NCBI RefSeq assembly: GCF_038066595.1
Contig: NZ_JBBUTH010000011.1
Location: 62,001 to 126,000, forward strand
Direction of reading: 5' to 3'
From: Pseudaquabacterium inlustre
GTDB lineage: Bacteria; Pseudomonadota; Gammaproteobacteria; Burkholderiales; Burkholderiaceae_C
Length of the DNA: 64,000 nt
The translations under genes were made by a program, and so were the position numbers. Below, piece by piece: positions 51,521 to 60,665 of the stretch. The notes beneath the pieces are model-generated. The model was not told the origin of the DNA. It saw only the letters and a program-made list of their open reading frames with translations, and did not search any database. How positions within the stretch are numbered: position 1 is the stretch's first letter; each line of letters begins with the position of its first letter.

Positions 51521-53608
51521 ATGTCGAATGCCGTTGCGTGCCCCGCGCGCGCCACACCTGCCGCGGGCATTGCGCGGCGGGCCGGCTGGCTGCTGGCGGC
51601 CTGTCTGGCCCTGCACGGCGGGGGCTTGCGTGCCCAGCCGGCGGCCACCACAGCCACCACCACCGCCAATGCCGCGGCGCCGCTGCCGGTGGAGGTGTTC
51701 TACCGCCATGCCGAGCTGGGCGACGTGGCGCTGTCGCCCTCGGGCCGCCGGCTCGGCGCCATCGTCAACGTGCAGGGCCGGCGTGCGCTGGCGGTGCTGC
51801 CGGTGGATGGCCAGGGCGCCCCCACCGTGGTGGCCGCGCTGTCCGATGCCGATGTGCGCAACTTCCACTGGCTGGGCGACGAGCGCCTGGTCTACCAGCT
51901 GATCGACCTGAACCGCGGCTCGGGCGCGCAGGGCGGCTGGGAAGGCCTGTTCAGCGTGCAGGCCGATGGCCAGGACACGCGCATGCTGGTGCGCACCCGC
52001 TGGGACTTCCTGGTGGCCCGCCCGGCGATGGGGCGGCAGCCGCTGGAGCCGTACCACGAGCTGCTGGCCGTGCCGCACGGCAGCACGGACGAGGTGGTCG
52101 TCGGCCGCATGGTCTGGGATGGCCACGGCGAGCTGCGCGAGGTGGTGCCGCTGCGCCTGAACGTGGCCACGCAGACCACGCGCTCGCTCGCCCAGGGCAT
52201 GCCGGACCGCGTGACCGACTGGGTCTTCGATCCCCGCGGCGAGCCGCGCGTCGGCCTGTCGGCGCAGGGCGGCCAGTCCATCGTGCACTGGCGCGGGCCG
52301 GGCGACACGGCCTGGCGCGAGATTGCGCGCCGGCCCAGCACGCGCGTGGGCTGGCGGCCACATTCGGTGGACGGGCAGGGCGTGCTGTACGTCACCGTGC
52401 CGGGCGGCGCCGACGGCAGCGTGGCCCTGCACCGCTTCGACTTCGCTGCCGGCAGGCCGGAGCCCGAGGCGCTGGTGCGCGCGCCCGGCTTCGATTTCGA
52501 CGGCCGGCTGATCACCGCGGCCGACAGCGGCACCGTGCTGGGCGTGCGCACCGAGACCGACGCCGAGGTCACGCGCTGGTTCCATGCCGGCCTGGCTTCC
52601 TGGCAGATCGAGGCCGACGAGTTGCTGCGCGGCCGCGTCAACCGGCTGCAATGCCGGCGCTGCGACAGCGACGACCCGGTGGTGCTGGTGCGGTCCTGGT
52701 CCGACCAGCACCCGGGCGAGCTGTGGCTGCTGCGTCCGCGCCGCAGCGAGGGGCGCTGGCAACCGCTGGGGCCGGTGCGCAAGGACGTCGATCCGCGCCG
52801 CATGGCCACCCTGGACTTCCACCGTGTGCCCACCCGCGACGGACTGCAGATGCCGCTGTGGCTGACGCTGCCCGCCGGCGCGGCCCGGGATCGGCGGCCG
52901 CGGCCGGCCGTGGTGTGGGTGCATGGCGGGCCCTGGGTGCGTGGCGGACGCTGGGCCTGGGACGAGGATGCGCAATTCCTCGCGTCGCGCGGCTACGTGG
53001 TGCTGGCACCCGAGTACCGCGGCAGCACCGGCTACGGTGCGCGCTGGTTCGAGGCCGGGCGCAAGCAGTGGGGCCGTGCCATGCAGGACGACCTGGTCGA
53101 CGCGCTGAACTGGGCGGTGGGCCAGGGCCATGTCGACCCGAAGCGCGTGTGCATCGCTGGCGCCAGCTACGGCGGTTATGCCGCGCTGATGGCGCCGCTG
53201 CGGCATCCCGGCGTGTTCCGCTGCAGCGTCTCATGGGTTGGCGTGACCGACCCGCGCGCGCTGATGAACCGCTGGGACGCCTGGCAGGACTTCAGCGACG
53301 AGGTGCGCCGCTACAACTGGCCACAACTGGTGGGCGACCCGGTGGCCGATGCGGCCCTGCTCGACGAGGCCACGCCGGTGCTGCACGCCGCGCGCTGGCA
53401 GATCCCGCTGCTGATGGCCTACGGCGCGAAGGACCACCGCGTGCCGCTGGCCCAGGGCGAGGCCTTCGTCGACGCGCTGCGCCGCGCCGGCAAGCCCGAG
53501 CCCGAGTGGATCGTCTACCCCGACGAGGGCCACGGCTGGCTCAAGCCCGAGAACCGCTACGACTTCGCGCGGCGCATGGCAGCGTTCCTGGCGCGGCACC
53601 TCGACTGA
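51521..53608 (+). CDS. Exported S9-family (prolyl oligopeptidase-like) serine peptidase
   Basis: A 695-aa exported peptidase. The leader is ARRAGWLLAACLALHGGGLRAQ. A beta-propeller-like N-terminal domain covers about residues 60-430, followed by an alpha/beta hydrolase domain with VVWVHGGPWVRGGRW. The triad is Ser549 in GASYGGYAALMA, Asp638 in YGAKDHRVPL and His671 in DEGHGWLKPENR. Likely periplasmic, cleaving acyl or dipeptide units from short peptides. LAAC may be a lipobox. The gene appears monocistronic, and no partner is suggested by neighbours. Confidence 0.92.
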   Translation: MSNAVACPARATPAAGIARRAGWLLAACLALHGGGLRAQPAATTATTTANAAAPLPVEVFYRHAELGDVALSPSGRRLGAIVNVQGRRALAVLPVDGQGAPTVVAALSDADVRNFHWLGDERLVYQLIDLNRGSGAQGGWEGLFSVQADGQDTRMLVRTRWDFLVARPAMGRQPLEPYHELLAVPHGSTDEVVVGRMVWDGHGELREVVPLRLNVATQTTRSLAQGMPDRVTDWVFDPRGEPRVGLSAQGGQSIVHWRGPGDTAWREIARRPSTRVGWRPHSVDGQGVLYVTVPGGADGSVALHRFDFAAGRPEPEALVRAPGFDFDGRLITAADSGTVLGVRTETDAEVTRWFHAGLASWQIEADELLRGRVNRLQCRRCDSDDPVVLVRSWSDQHPGELWLLRPRRSEGRWQPLGPVRKDVDPRRMATLDFHRVPTRDGLQMPLWLTLPAGAARDRRPRPAVVWVHGGPWVRGGRWAWDEDAQFLASRGYVVLAPEYRGSTGYGARWFEAGRKQWGRAMQDDLVDALNWAVGQGHVDPKRVCIAGASYGGYAALMAPLRHPGVFRCSVSWVGVTDPRALMNRWDAWQDFSDEVRRYNWPQLVGDPVADAALLDEATPVLHAARWQIPLLMAYGAKDHRVPLAQGEAFVDALRRAGKPEPEWIVYPDEGHGWLKPENRYDFARRMAAFLARHLD

Positions 53609-53645
53609 CCGGGCCCCCGGGCCAGGGGGGGCGCGACGGCGAAGC

Positions 53646-54272
53646 GTGGGATGGCGGGCCGCGCTGGGCGTGGCGCTGCCGGCTGCAGCCACCATCGTCA
53701 GTGGCACGGTGATCACCGGCGGCGCAGGCGCCACGTTCGTGAAGCTGTCCGTGCCGTTCACCACGTCGTCGCCGATCAACACCGTGGGCAACGACACCTT
53801 CCAGACGCCGAACCTCTACGGTTTCGACGAAGACCAGAACATCGTGCTGTCCGCGCCACTGACCGTGGATACGGTGGCCTCGGGCTCGACCACACTCGTC
53901 GCGGGCACCACGGTGGCCAGCCACTACATCTTCTTCGATCCGCGCCAGGGCAGCATCAAAGGCACGGTCGACTTCGACAGCGATGTGGTGGCCATCATCT
54001 TCGGCACCGCCAACCTGCAGGCCAGCGACTTCCTGGCCAACACGGGCGTCAACTACCTCAACCCCGCCCTGCGCGGGTTGGAGGCCGGTGACTCGGTGAC
54101 GATCAGCGGCGCGCGCCAGATCCTGTTCGACACCACCGCCAGCACACCCGGCGACTATGTGCGCGTGCTCACCGCCTACTCGCCGGGCGCCGTGCCCGAG
54201 CCCGGCGCGCTGGGCCTGGTGGCCGCCGCGCTCGGCGGGCTGATGCTCAGCCGCCGTCGCGCGCGGGGCTGA
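53646..54272 (+). CDS. PEP-CTERM sorting-signal protein (short leader)
   Basis: About 208 aa from a GTG at 53646. The N-terminus WRAALGVALPAAATIVSG is a short, weakly basic signal peptide. The body is beta-rich, with VVSG-like TIVSGTVITGGAGATFVKLSVPF, GNDTFQTPNLYGFDEDQN and a C-terminal exosortase signal VPEPGALGLVAAALGGLMLSRR. The leader is shorter than in the other two PEP-CTERM proteins here, so the true start could be misplaced or the 5' end trimmed. Function unknown. Confidence 0.75.
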   Translation: MGWRAALGVALPAAATIVSGTVITGGAGATFVKLSVPFTTSSPINTVGNDTFQTPNLYGFDEDQNIVLSAPLTVDTVASGSTTLVAGTTVASHYIFFDPRQGSIKGTVDFDSDVVAIIFGTANLQASDFLANTGVNYLNPALRGLEAGDSVTISGARQILFDTTASTPGDYVRVLTAYSPGAVPEPGALGLVAAALGGLMLSRRRARG

Positions 54273-54276
54273 CGGT

Positions 54277-55323
54277 TCAGGCGTCGGCGCCCGGGGCTGA
54301 GTCGGTCGACGGGACGCCGGCTGGGGCGGCGTCGCCAGCCTCGACGGAGTCGGTGCCAGCATCGGCGTCGCGCTCCTCGGCGGCCATGCCCGGCCCGGTC
54401 ACGCGCTGGGCCAGCGGGCCGAACACGGTCTCGCCGTCGCGGCCCTTCATCTCCAGCTTCACGGTGTCGCCCAGCTGCAGCCAGGGGCTGCGCGGCTCGC
54501 CGTGCTGGGTGGCTTCCAGCGCGCGCTTCTCGGCCAGGCAGGCCACGCCGTGGCGGGTGTCGGGGTCGCTCAGCGGGCCGGCGCCCAGCACGCAGCCGGC
54601 GCGCAGGTTGCGCGTCTTGGCGGCCTGGGCGATCAGCTGGCCGAAGTGCCAGGCCATGCCGGCGCCGGCCTCGCACACACCCAGCTTGCGCCCGGCCGCG
54701 GTGACCGACAGCGGCAGCTGCACCCGGCCGCCGGCCCAGGCCTCGCCCAGTTCATCGGGCGTCACGGCCACCGGGGCGAAGGCTGCGGCCGGCAGCGCAT
54801 GGGCCAGCGGCGCCAGGCCGCGCAGCCGCCACAGGTTGGCCAGCATCAGCAGGCGCACGCCGTCCAGGCCCTGCTCGGCGCTGGCGCCCATGCCCACGTC
54901 GCCGGTGATGGCCGCCAGGCCGGCGCCGAAGTCGATCTGCCAGGCGGCCGAGCCGAACCAGGCGTCGTCGCAGGGGCCCAGGAAGTCGTCGCTGGCACCC
55001 TGCAGCAGCACGGGCTCGGCCGGCGCCTCGGCGCCCTGCACCCGCTGCGCCAGCGTGGGCCAGGCCTCGGCCTGCAGCCAGCCGTAGGCGCGCGGCAGCG
55101 GCGCCATGCACTTGGCCGGCTCGAACGCGAAGGCGTGGCGCGCCTTGCCCTGGTTCAGCGTGGTGTACAGGTCCTGCAGCTGTGGCGACAGGAAGTTCCA
55201 GTCGTCCAGCACCAGCTGCAGCCGGCCGGCGATGCCGTTGGCGAAGTGCGCGGTGCTCAGGTCGCGCGAGACGACGACCAGCTGGCCGTCGCGCGAGCCG
55301 TCCTTGTAGGTGGCGAGTTTCAT
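54277..55323 (-). CDS. Fumarylacetoacetate hydrolase family enzyme
   Basis: A 348-aa cytoplasmic enzyme (MKLATYKDGSRDGQLVVVSRDL start, no leader). FAH-type core features are HAFAFEPAKCMAPLPRAY, the metal-site region AAWQIDFGAGLAAITGDVGMG, and KTRNLRAGCVLGAGPLSD. This matches the family of FAH-related enzymes about 330 aa long seen next to aromatic catabolism genes, but none are adjacent here. The last 30 residues are an Ala/Asp/Glu-rich tail beyond the family domain. Convergent with the PEP-CTERM gene (4-nt gap). Confidence 0.87.
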   Translation of the reverse strand: MKLATYKDGSRDGQLVVVSRDLSTAHFANGIAGRLQLVLDDWNFLSPQLQDLYTTLNQGKARHAFAFEPAKCMAPLPRAYGWLQAEAWPTLAQRVQGAEAPAEPVLLQGASDDFLGPCDDAWFGSAAWQIDFGAGLAAITGDVGMGASAEQGLDGVRLLMLANLWRLRGLAPLAHALPAAAFAPVAVTPDELGEAWAGGRVQLPLSVTAAGRKLGVCEAGAGMAWHFGQLIAQAAKTRNLRAGCVLGAGPLSDPDTRHGVACLAEKRALEATQHGEPRSPWLQLGDTVKLEMKGRDGETVFGPLAQRVTGPGMAAEERDADAGTDSVEAGDAAPAGVPSTDSAPGADA

Positions 55324-55396
55324 CGTGGGGGCTGTCGGGGGAACGGCGGCCGCGGGCGCGGCCCGCCGGTCCCTGGGAATTTGGCACCATTGTCCG

Positions 55397-56557
55397 ATGT
55401 CCCGGCCTTCGCCATCGCCCATGCGCCACGCCGCCGCACCCCAGCCCGGGCGGCGGTTGGCGGGCCTGGCCGTCGCGGTGCTGGCGGTGCATGCGCTGCT
55501 GATCGCGTGGTGGGCGCCCGGTGCACGCCAGGTCGGCAGCGGGCATGGCCCGTCGCCGCGGCCGATGCTGCTGGTGCCACCGCCGGCCGTGGCCCCCGGC
55601 GCGCCGGGCCAGCCCCCGGCGCCTGCCACGCCGACCCTGCCCGCCGAACCCGCCGCACCGGCCGTGGCCACCGCGCAGCCAGTGCCCGCACCGCAGCCCC
55701 TGGGTGATGCCCCCGGCGCCGCGCCGGCCGACACCGCCGTGCCGGGCGAGGCGGTGGCCGCCACGCTGCCGCTGCGCCCGGCGGCGCCCGCCTCGCAAGC
55801 GGCCGCCGATGTGGATCCCGAGGCCGAACTGGGCGCGCCGCCTCCGCCGGCCGAGGGCGCGCCGCCGCCGGTGTACGCCACGCGCATCCCGCTGCCGGCG
55901 CTGCTGCGCTACCGTGTGCTCAGCACGCCGGGCGGCGCGGCGGCCTCTCTGGCGCCCCCATCGCCGCAGGTGGGCGAGGCGCGCCTGCTGCTGCGCCACG
56001 ACGGCCAGCGCTACACGCTGGCGCTGGACGCCCAGGCCGGCGGCCGGCCGCTGATCGAGCAACTGAGCACCGGCGGCTTCGACAGCGCCGGCTTCGCGCC
56101 CGATCGCTTCACCGACCGGCGCCGCGGTCGCGGCTGGCGCGCCGCCAACTTCCGCCGCGACACCGGGCGCATCGGCTTCTCGGGCCCGCGCATCGACTAC
56201 CCGCTGCTGCCGGGCACGCAGGACCGGCTGAGCGCCGTGGCCCAGCTGGCGGCCATCGTCGCGGCGGCGCCCGACACCGCGGCCGCCGGCGAGTTGCGCG
56301 TGTTCGTGGCCGATGCGCGCGGTTGGGCCGAGCTGTGGCGCTGGCGGGCCGAGGGCAGCGAGACGGTGGACACGCCGCTGGGCCCGCTGGCGCTGGCGCG
56401 CTGGCGCCGCGAGCCCGAACGCCCCGAGGGCCTGCGCGTGGAGGCCTGGCTGGACCCGGCGCGCGGCCACTGGCCGGCGCGGCTGCGCTACACGCTGCTG
56501 CGCAACGGCCAGGTGCTGGACCTGCTGCTGGCCGCCGAGCCGTCCCCGCCGCCGTGA
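55397..56557 (+). CDS. DUF3108 domain protein with proline-rich N-terminal region
   Basis: A 386-aa protein. An N-terminal membrane anchor (LAGLAVAVLAVHALLIAWW) is followed by about 110 residues rich in Pro and Ala, then a DUF3108 domain (LLRYRVLS, GEARLLLRHDGQRYTLALDA, SGPRIDYPLLPGTQDRLS, DTPLGPLALARWRR, LRYTLLRNGQVLDLLL). The layout recalls TonB-like periplasm-spanning proteins in which the Pro-rich part bridges to the outer membrane. Function unknown. Confidence 0.85.
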   Translation: MSRPSPSPMRHAAAPQPGRRLAGLAVAVLAVHALLIAWWAPGARQVGSGHGPSPRPMLLVPPPAVAPGAPGQPPAPATPTLPAEPAAPAVATAQPVPAPQPLGDAPGAAPADTAVPGEAVAATLPLRPAAPASQAAADVDPEAELGAPPPPAEGAPPPVYATRIPLPALLRYRVLSTPGGAAASLAPPSPQVGEARLLLRHDGQRYTLALDAQAGGRPLIEQLSTGGFDSAGFAPDRFTDRRRGRGWRAANFRRDTGRIGFSGPRIDYPLLPGTQDRLSAVAQLAAIVAAAPDTAAAGELRVFVADARGWAELWRWRAEGSETVDTPLGPLALARWRREPERPEGLRVEAWLDPARGHWPARLRYTLLRNGQVLDLLLAAEPSPPP

Positions 56558-56680
56558 TGTCCTGCCGCGGCGCGGCGCCTGCGGGGGGTGCCCCCCCGGT
56601 TCAGGCGGGTGGCGCGGGCCGGGCGCTGGCTTGAAAGTGGGGCCAACGGCGCCATGTGCGCAGCAAAGGAGTTCCACACC

Positions 56681-57034
56681 ATGCAGATGCTCTACAACTC
56701 GGATCATTTCGTCGTCGTGGCCTTCGACCTGACCGCCGGCACGCAGCTGACGATCGGCAACGACGCGGCCGAGGCAGCCGCGCCGGCCGGCGCCGAAGCC
56801 GAGGCCAGCCCGCCGGTGGTCGAGCAGGCCAAGGTGCCGGCCGCGCCGCGCCTGGGCGGCTACGAGATCGTCGACAAGCAGGCGCGCAAGGAGATCTTCA
56901 TCCAGGGTGCCGTGGCCGCGTCGTTCCAGCAGGGCGTGCAGGCCCTGGTCGAGGCCGGCCCCGACGCCGAGGCGCTGGACGCCTACATCGGCAGCTTCAC
57001 CACGCTGGCCCAGCATCCGGTGGTGGTGCACTGA
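56681..57034 (+). CDS. DUF3567 family small protein
   Basis: A 117-aa cytoplasmic protein with AAAGGAG nine bases before the ATG. MQMLYNSDHFVVVAFD and GGYEIVDKQARKEIFIQGAVAASFQQGVQAL are the hallmarks of DUF3567, known in Burkholderiales and of unknown role. Between these conserved halves is a variable Ala/Glu insert (about 35-55). It sits between the DUF3108 gene and the AAA ATPase gene on the same strand. Confidence 0.85.
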   Translation: MQMLYNSDHFVVVAFDLTAGTQLTIGNDAAEAAAPAGAEAEASPPVVEQAKVPAAPRLGGYEIVDKQARKEIFIQGAVAASFQQGVQALVEAGPDAEALDAYIGSFTTLAQHPVVVH

Positions 57035-57215
57035 GCGGCTGACACGCCGGGCCCCGGCTTGCCCTCGGCGCCGGCCTGGGCCAAGATGCCCCCGCCCGGT
57101 GCCGCTTGGCGCCGTGTTGCGGCGGGGCGCACGGCACACACCTCCCCGGTCTGGCCGGGAGATGGATGTGGCCCGAGGGCACGGTGCATCGTCGCAGTGG
57201 ATCCTGTCGCCCGGC

Positions 57216-59540
57216 ATGGCGGAATCGCCGGTGCTCGACCGGCTGTGCGCGCATTTCGTGTTGGCGCTCACCGTGCGCCATGGCGGCCAGTTCAACCTGC
57301 GGCGCGACGGCGCCAGCCTGCTCACGCTGGTGGGCCGCCACCTGGCCTGGCCGCCGGCGGTGCTGGGCCGGCTGCGCGCCTACCTGGCGCGGCGCTGCGA
57401 GGGCCATGCGCTGTGGCGCGGCCACCAGGCGCTCGATGACGCCGCCTTCATCCGCCGCCACGGCCCCTGGCGCGGGCCGTACGAGGAAGGCACGCTGTTC
57501 TTCTACCTCGACGAGTACCTGAAGGACGCACCGAAGGACTTTGCCGCCGTGCTGGCCGCCAGCTGCGATTGGCTGGCGCGTGACCTGAAGAAGCAGCACA
57601 CCCAGGTGCAGCGCAACATCGACGCACTGGCGCAGCTGCTGCAGCTCAACGCCGCCGAGCGCGCGGTGCTGCTGTACGGCACGCTGGCGCGCTACCAGCG
57701 TGAACTGCGCGGCCTGCTGGTGGAGTTCAAGGTCAGCAATGCGCACGAGGCCTATGCGGCCATCGCCGCGGTGGCGGGGGTCGATCAGCGCGAGGTGGCC
57801 GAGGCGCTGCGCGCCGGCAGCCGGCTCGAGCGCATCGGCATGGTCGAGAACCTGATCTCCGAGCACAACATCACCGACCTGGCCGACCTGATGAAGGTCA
57901 GCGACCAGCTGCCACCGGTGCTGATGCGCGAGTACCAGGGCCCCGAGGAACTGATGGCGGTGTTCACCCGCCCGGCCACGCGCAGCACGCTGACGCCGGC
58001 CGACTTCGCCTACGTGGCCGACGATGTGCAGGTGCTCACCCGGCTGCTGGCCAATGCCGCGGCCCAGGGCGTGGCCGGCGTCAACGTGCTGATGTACGGC
58101 CCGCCCGGCACCGGCAAGACCGAACTGGCCAAGGTGGCCGCCCAGGCTGCCGGCCTGGCGCTGTACGAGGTGGAGTACGCCGACCGCGACGGCCATGCGC
58201 TGAGCGGCCGCGACCGCTACCGCTCGCTGCAGGTCAGCCAGGTGGTGCTGGCCGGCGACCGGCGCGGCGCCGAATCTGCCCTGCGCGATGGCAGCCCCGG
58301 CGTGGCCCTGCTGTTCGACGAGGTGGAGGACGTGTTCCCGCCGCTGGCCGCCGATGCCGCGCAGTTCATGGCCCGCTTCGACGCCAGTGGCGGCTTTGGC
58401 GGCGAGGGGCCGTCGGCCAGCGTGTCGGGCAAGGCCTGGGTCAACCAGGTGCTCGAGACCAACCCGGTGCCGGTGATCTGGATCACCAACCGCATCGAGC
58501 AGATCGACCCGGCCTTCCGCCGCCGCTTCCAGTACCACCTGGAGCTCAAGAGCCCGCCGCCCGGCGCGCGCGATGCGCTGGTGCGCCGTGCGCTGGATGG
58601 CGCGCGGGTCAGCGACGCGCTGGTGGCGCGCCTGACCGAACGCCGCGCGCTCACCCCCGCGCAGATCCGCACCGCCGTGCGCTTTGCCCGGCTGGCGGCG
58701 CTGGACGAGGCTGCGGGCGGCGCCCCTGGGCAGGGCCTGGAAGCCCTGATCGAGCGCCAGCTGGCCCAGGCCGACCGCGCGCTGGGCATCGACGCCGCGC
58801 GCCGCGCACGGCCGGTGGTGACGCGCTATGACCTGTCGCTGCTGAACCTGGAATGCCGCTACGAGGTGGCGCGCATCGTCGACGCCCTGCGCCTGCGCGG
58901 CCACGGCACGCTGTGCCTGCATGGCGCACCCGGCACCGGCAAGACGGCGCTGGCCGAGCACATCGCCGAGCGCCTGGGCCGCCCGCTGATGGTGCGCCTG
59001 GCGTCCGACCTGATGAGCAAGTTCGTCGGCGAGACTGAAGCAGCCATGGCCCGCATGTTCGCCGAGGCCGAAGCCGAGCAGGCCGTGCTGCTGCTGGACG
59101 AGGCCGACAGCTTCCTGCGCAGCCGCCAGCGCGCCGAGCGCAGCTACGAAGTCACCGAGGTCAACCAGATGCTGGCCGGCATGGAGCGCTTTGCCGGCAT
59201 CTTCATCGCCACCACCAACCTGTTCGACCAGCTCGACGAGGCGGCGCTGCGGCGCTTCAGCTTCAAGATCCGCTTCCTGCCGCTGGACGCGGCGCAGCGC
59301 GAGCGCATGTTCGTGGCCGAGGCGCTGGGGGGCGAGGCCACGGCGCTGAGCGGCGACCAGCGCGCCCGGCTGGCGGCGCTGGAGGTTCTGACGCCGGGCG
59401 ACTTCGCCGCCGTGCGCCGCCAGGCCGAGGTGCTGGCCGCCACGCTGGACGCCGACGAGTTCCTGTCCCAGCTGGAGGCCGAGCACCGGGTCAAGCCCGA
59501 GGTGCGGCAGCGGCGCGGCATCGGCTTCACACGGCCCTGA
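57216..59540 (+). CDS. Tandem AAA-domain ATPase
   Basis: About 774 aa. An N-terminal helical domain (about 1-240) is followed by two AAA modules. The first has Walker A GPPGTGKTELAK (about 295) and Walker B ALLFDEVEDVF, with sensor VIWITNRIEQIDPAFRRRF. The second has Walker A GAPGTGKTALAEH (about 570), Walker B AVLLLDEADSFLRSR and IFIATTNLFDQLDEAALRRF. It is probably a hexameric remodelling ATPase of unknown client. The start is uncertain: an ATG at 57162 and a GTG at 57168 (with GGGAG six bases before it) would add 18 or 16 residues. Confidence 0.87.
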   Translation: MAESPVLDRLCAHFVLALTVRHGGQFNLRRDGASLLTLVGRHLAWPPAVLGRLRAYLARRCEGHALWRGHQALDDAAFIRRHGPWRGPYEEGTLFFYLDEYLKDAPKDFAAVLAASCDWLARDLKKQHTQVQRNIDALAQLLQLNAAERAVLLYGTLARYQRELRGLLVEFKVSNAHEAYAAIAAVAGVDQREVAEALRAGSRLERIGMVENLISEHNITDLADLMKVSDQLPPVLMREYQGPEELMAVFTRPATRSTLTPADFAYVADDVQVLTRLLANAAAQGVAGVNVLMYGPPGTGKTELAKVAAQAAGLALYEVEYADRDGHALSGRDRYRSLQVSQVVLAGDRRGAESALRDGSPGVALLFDEVEDVFPPLAADAAQFMARFDASGGFGGEGPSASVSGKAWVNQVLETNPVPVIWITNRIEQIDPAFRRRFQYHLELKSPPPGARDALVRRALDGARVSDALVARLTERRALTPAQIRTAVRFARLAALDEAAGGAPGQGLEALIERQLAQADRALGIDAARRARPVVTRYDLSLLNLECRYEVARIVDALRLRGHGTLCLHGAPGTGKTALAEHIAERLGRPLMVRLASDLMSKFVGETEAAMARMFAEAEAEQAVLLLDEADSFLRSRQRAERSYEVTEVNQMLAGMERFAGIFIATTNLFDQLDEAALRRFSFKIRFLPLDAAQRERMFVAEALGGEATALSGDQRARLAALEVLTPGDFAAVRRQAEVLAATLDADEFLSQLEAEHRVKPEVRQRRGIGFTRP

Positions 59541-59589
59541 TCGGCGTGGCCCGAGCAAGGGCCAGGGCCGGCTTCCTACAATCGGGCCC

Positions 59590-60645
59590 ATGAGCTTCGT
59601 TCCCCGCCCCTACACCCGCGCCGCCGCGCTGCCCGAAACGCTGAAGCAGCGCATCGTCATCATCGACGGCGCCATGGGCACCATGATCCAGCGCTACAAG
59701 CTGGGCGAGGCCGATTTCCGCGGCGAGCGCTTTGCCGACCACGCCAAGGACCTGAAGGGCAACAACGACCTGCTGGTGCTGACCCGCCCGGACGTGATCG
59801 CCGAGATCCACGAGCAGTACCTGGCCGCCGGTGCCGACCTGATCGAGACCAACACCTTCGGCACCACGAGCATCGCCCAGGAAGACTACGGCCTGGGCCA
59901 CCTGGCGCGCGAGATGAACGTGGCCGCCGCCCGCCTGGCGCGCGCCGCCTGCGACAAGCACAGCACCCCGGACAAGCCGCGCTACGTGGCCGGCGCGCTG
60001 GGCCCCACGCCGCGCACCGCCAGCATCAGCCCCGATGTCAACGACCCCGGCGCGCGCAACGTCAGCTTCGACGAGTTGCGCGCCGCCTACCGCGAGCAGG
60101 CCGAGGGGCTGCTGGAAGGCGGCTGCGACCTGTTCCTGGTGGAAACCATCTTCGACACGCTGAACGCCAAGGCCGCGCTGTTCGCGCTGGACGAGCTGAT
60201 GGACGAGACCGGCGAGCGCCTGCCGGTGATCATCAGCGGCACGGTGACGGACGCCTCGGGCCGCATCCTCAGCGGCCAGACCGTGCCGGCCTTCTGGCAC
60301 AGCGTGCGCCACGCCCGCCCGCTGGCCGTGGGCCTGAACTGCGCGCTGGGCGCCGCCGTGATGCGGCCCTATATCGAGGAGCTGAGCAAGGTGGCCGGTG
60401 ACACCTTCATCAGCTGCTACCCGAACGCCGGCCTGCCCAACCCGATGAGCGACACCGGCTTTGACGAGACGCCGACCGTCACCGCCGGCATGCTGGCCGA
60501 GTTCGCCCAGGCCGGTTTCGTCAACATCGTTGGCGGCTGCTGCGGCACCACGCCCGAGCACATCGCGGCCATCGCGCAGAAGGTGTCCAGCTACCGGCCG
60601 CGCAGCAAGGCCGATCCGCTGTTCAGCGGCCTGCTGGCCGCCTGA
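59590..60645 (+). CDS. metH: Homocysteine S-methyltransferase module of methionine synthase (split MetH, N-terminal part)
   Basis: A 351-aa protein equal to the first domain of cobalamin-dependent methionine synthase: IIDGAMGTMIQRYKLGEADFRGERF, GADLIETNTFGTTSIAQEDYGL, GPTPRTASISPDV. The zinc ligands are Cys251 (GLNCALG) and Cys317/Cys318 (GGCCGTTPEH). It ends naturally after YRPR...LFSGLLAA. The folate-, B12- and SAM-binding domains of MetH are absent and the next gene is a helicase, so the partner polypeptide must be encoded elsewhere. No cobalamin riboswitch fits in the 49-nt upstream gap. Confidence 0.93.
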   Translation: MSFVPRPYTRAAALPETLKQRIVIIDGAMGTMIQRYKLGEADFRGERFADHAKDLKGNNDLLVLTRPDVIAEIHEQYLAAGADLIETNTFGTTSIAQEDYGLGHLAREMNVAAARLARAACDKHSTPDKPRYVAGALGPTPRTASISPDVNDPGARNVSFDELRAAYREQAEGLLEGGCDLFLVETIFDTLNAKAALFALDELMDETGERLPVIISGTVTDASGRILSGQTVPAFWHSVRHARPLAVGLNCALGAAVMRPYIEELSKVAGDTFISCYPNAGLPNPMSDTGFDETPTVTAGMLAEFAQAGFVNIVGGCCGTTPEHIAAIAQKVSSYRPRSKADPLFSGLLAA

Positions 60646-60665
60646 CGCGCGGCCGCCGCGCCGCG

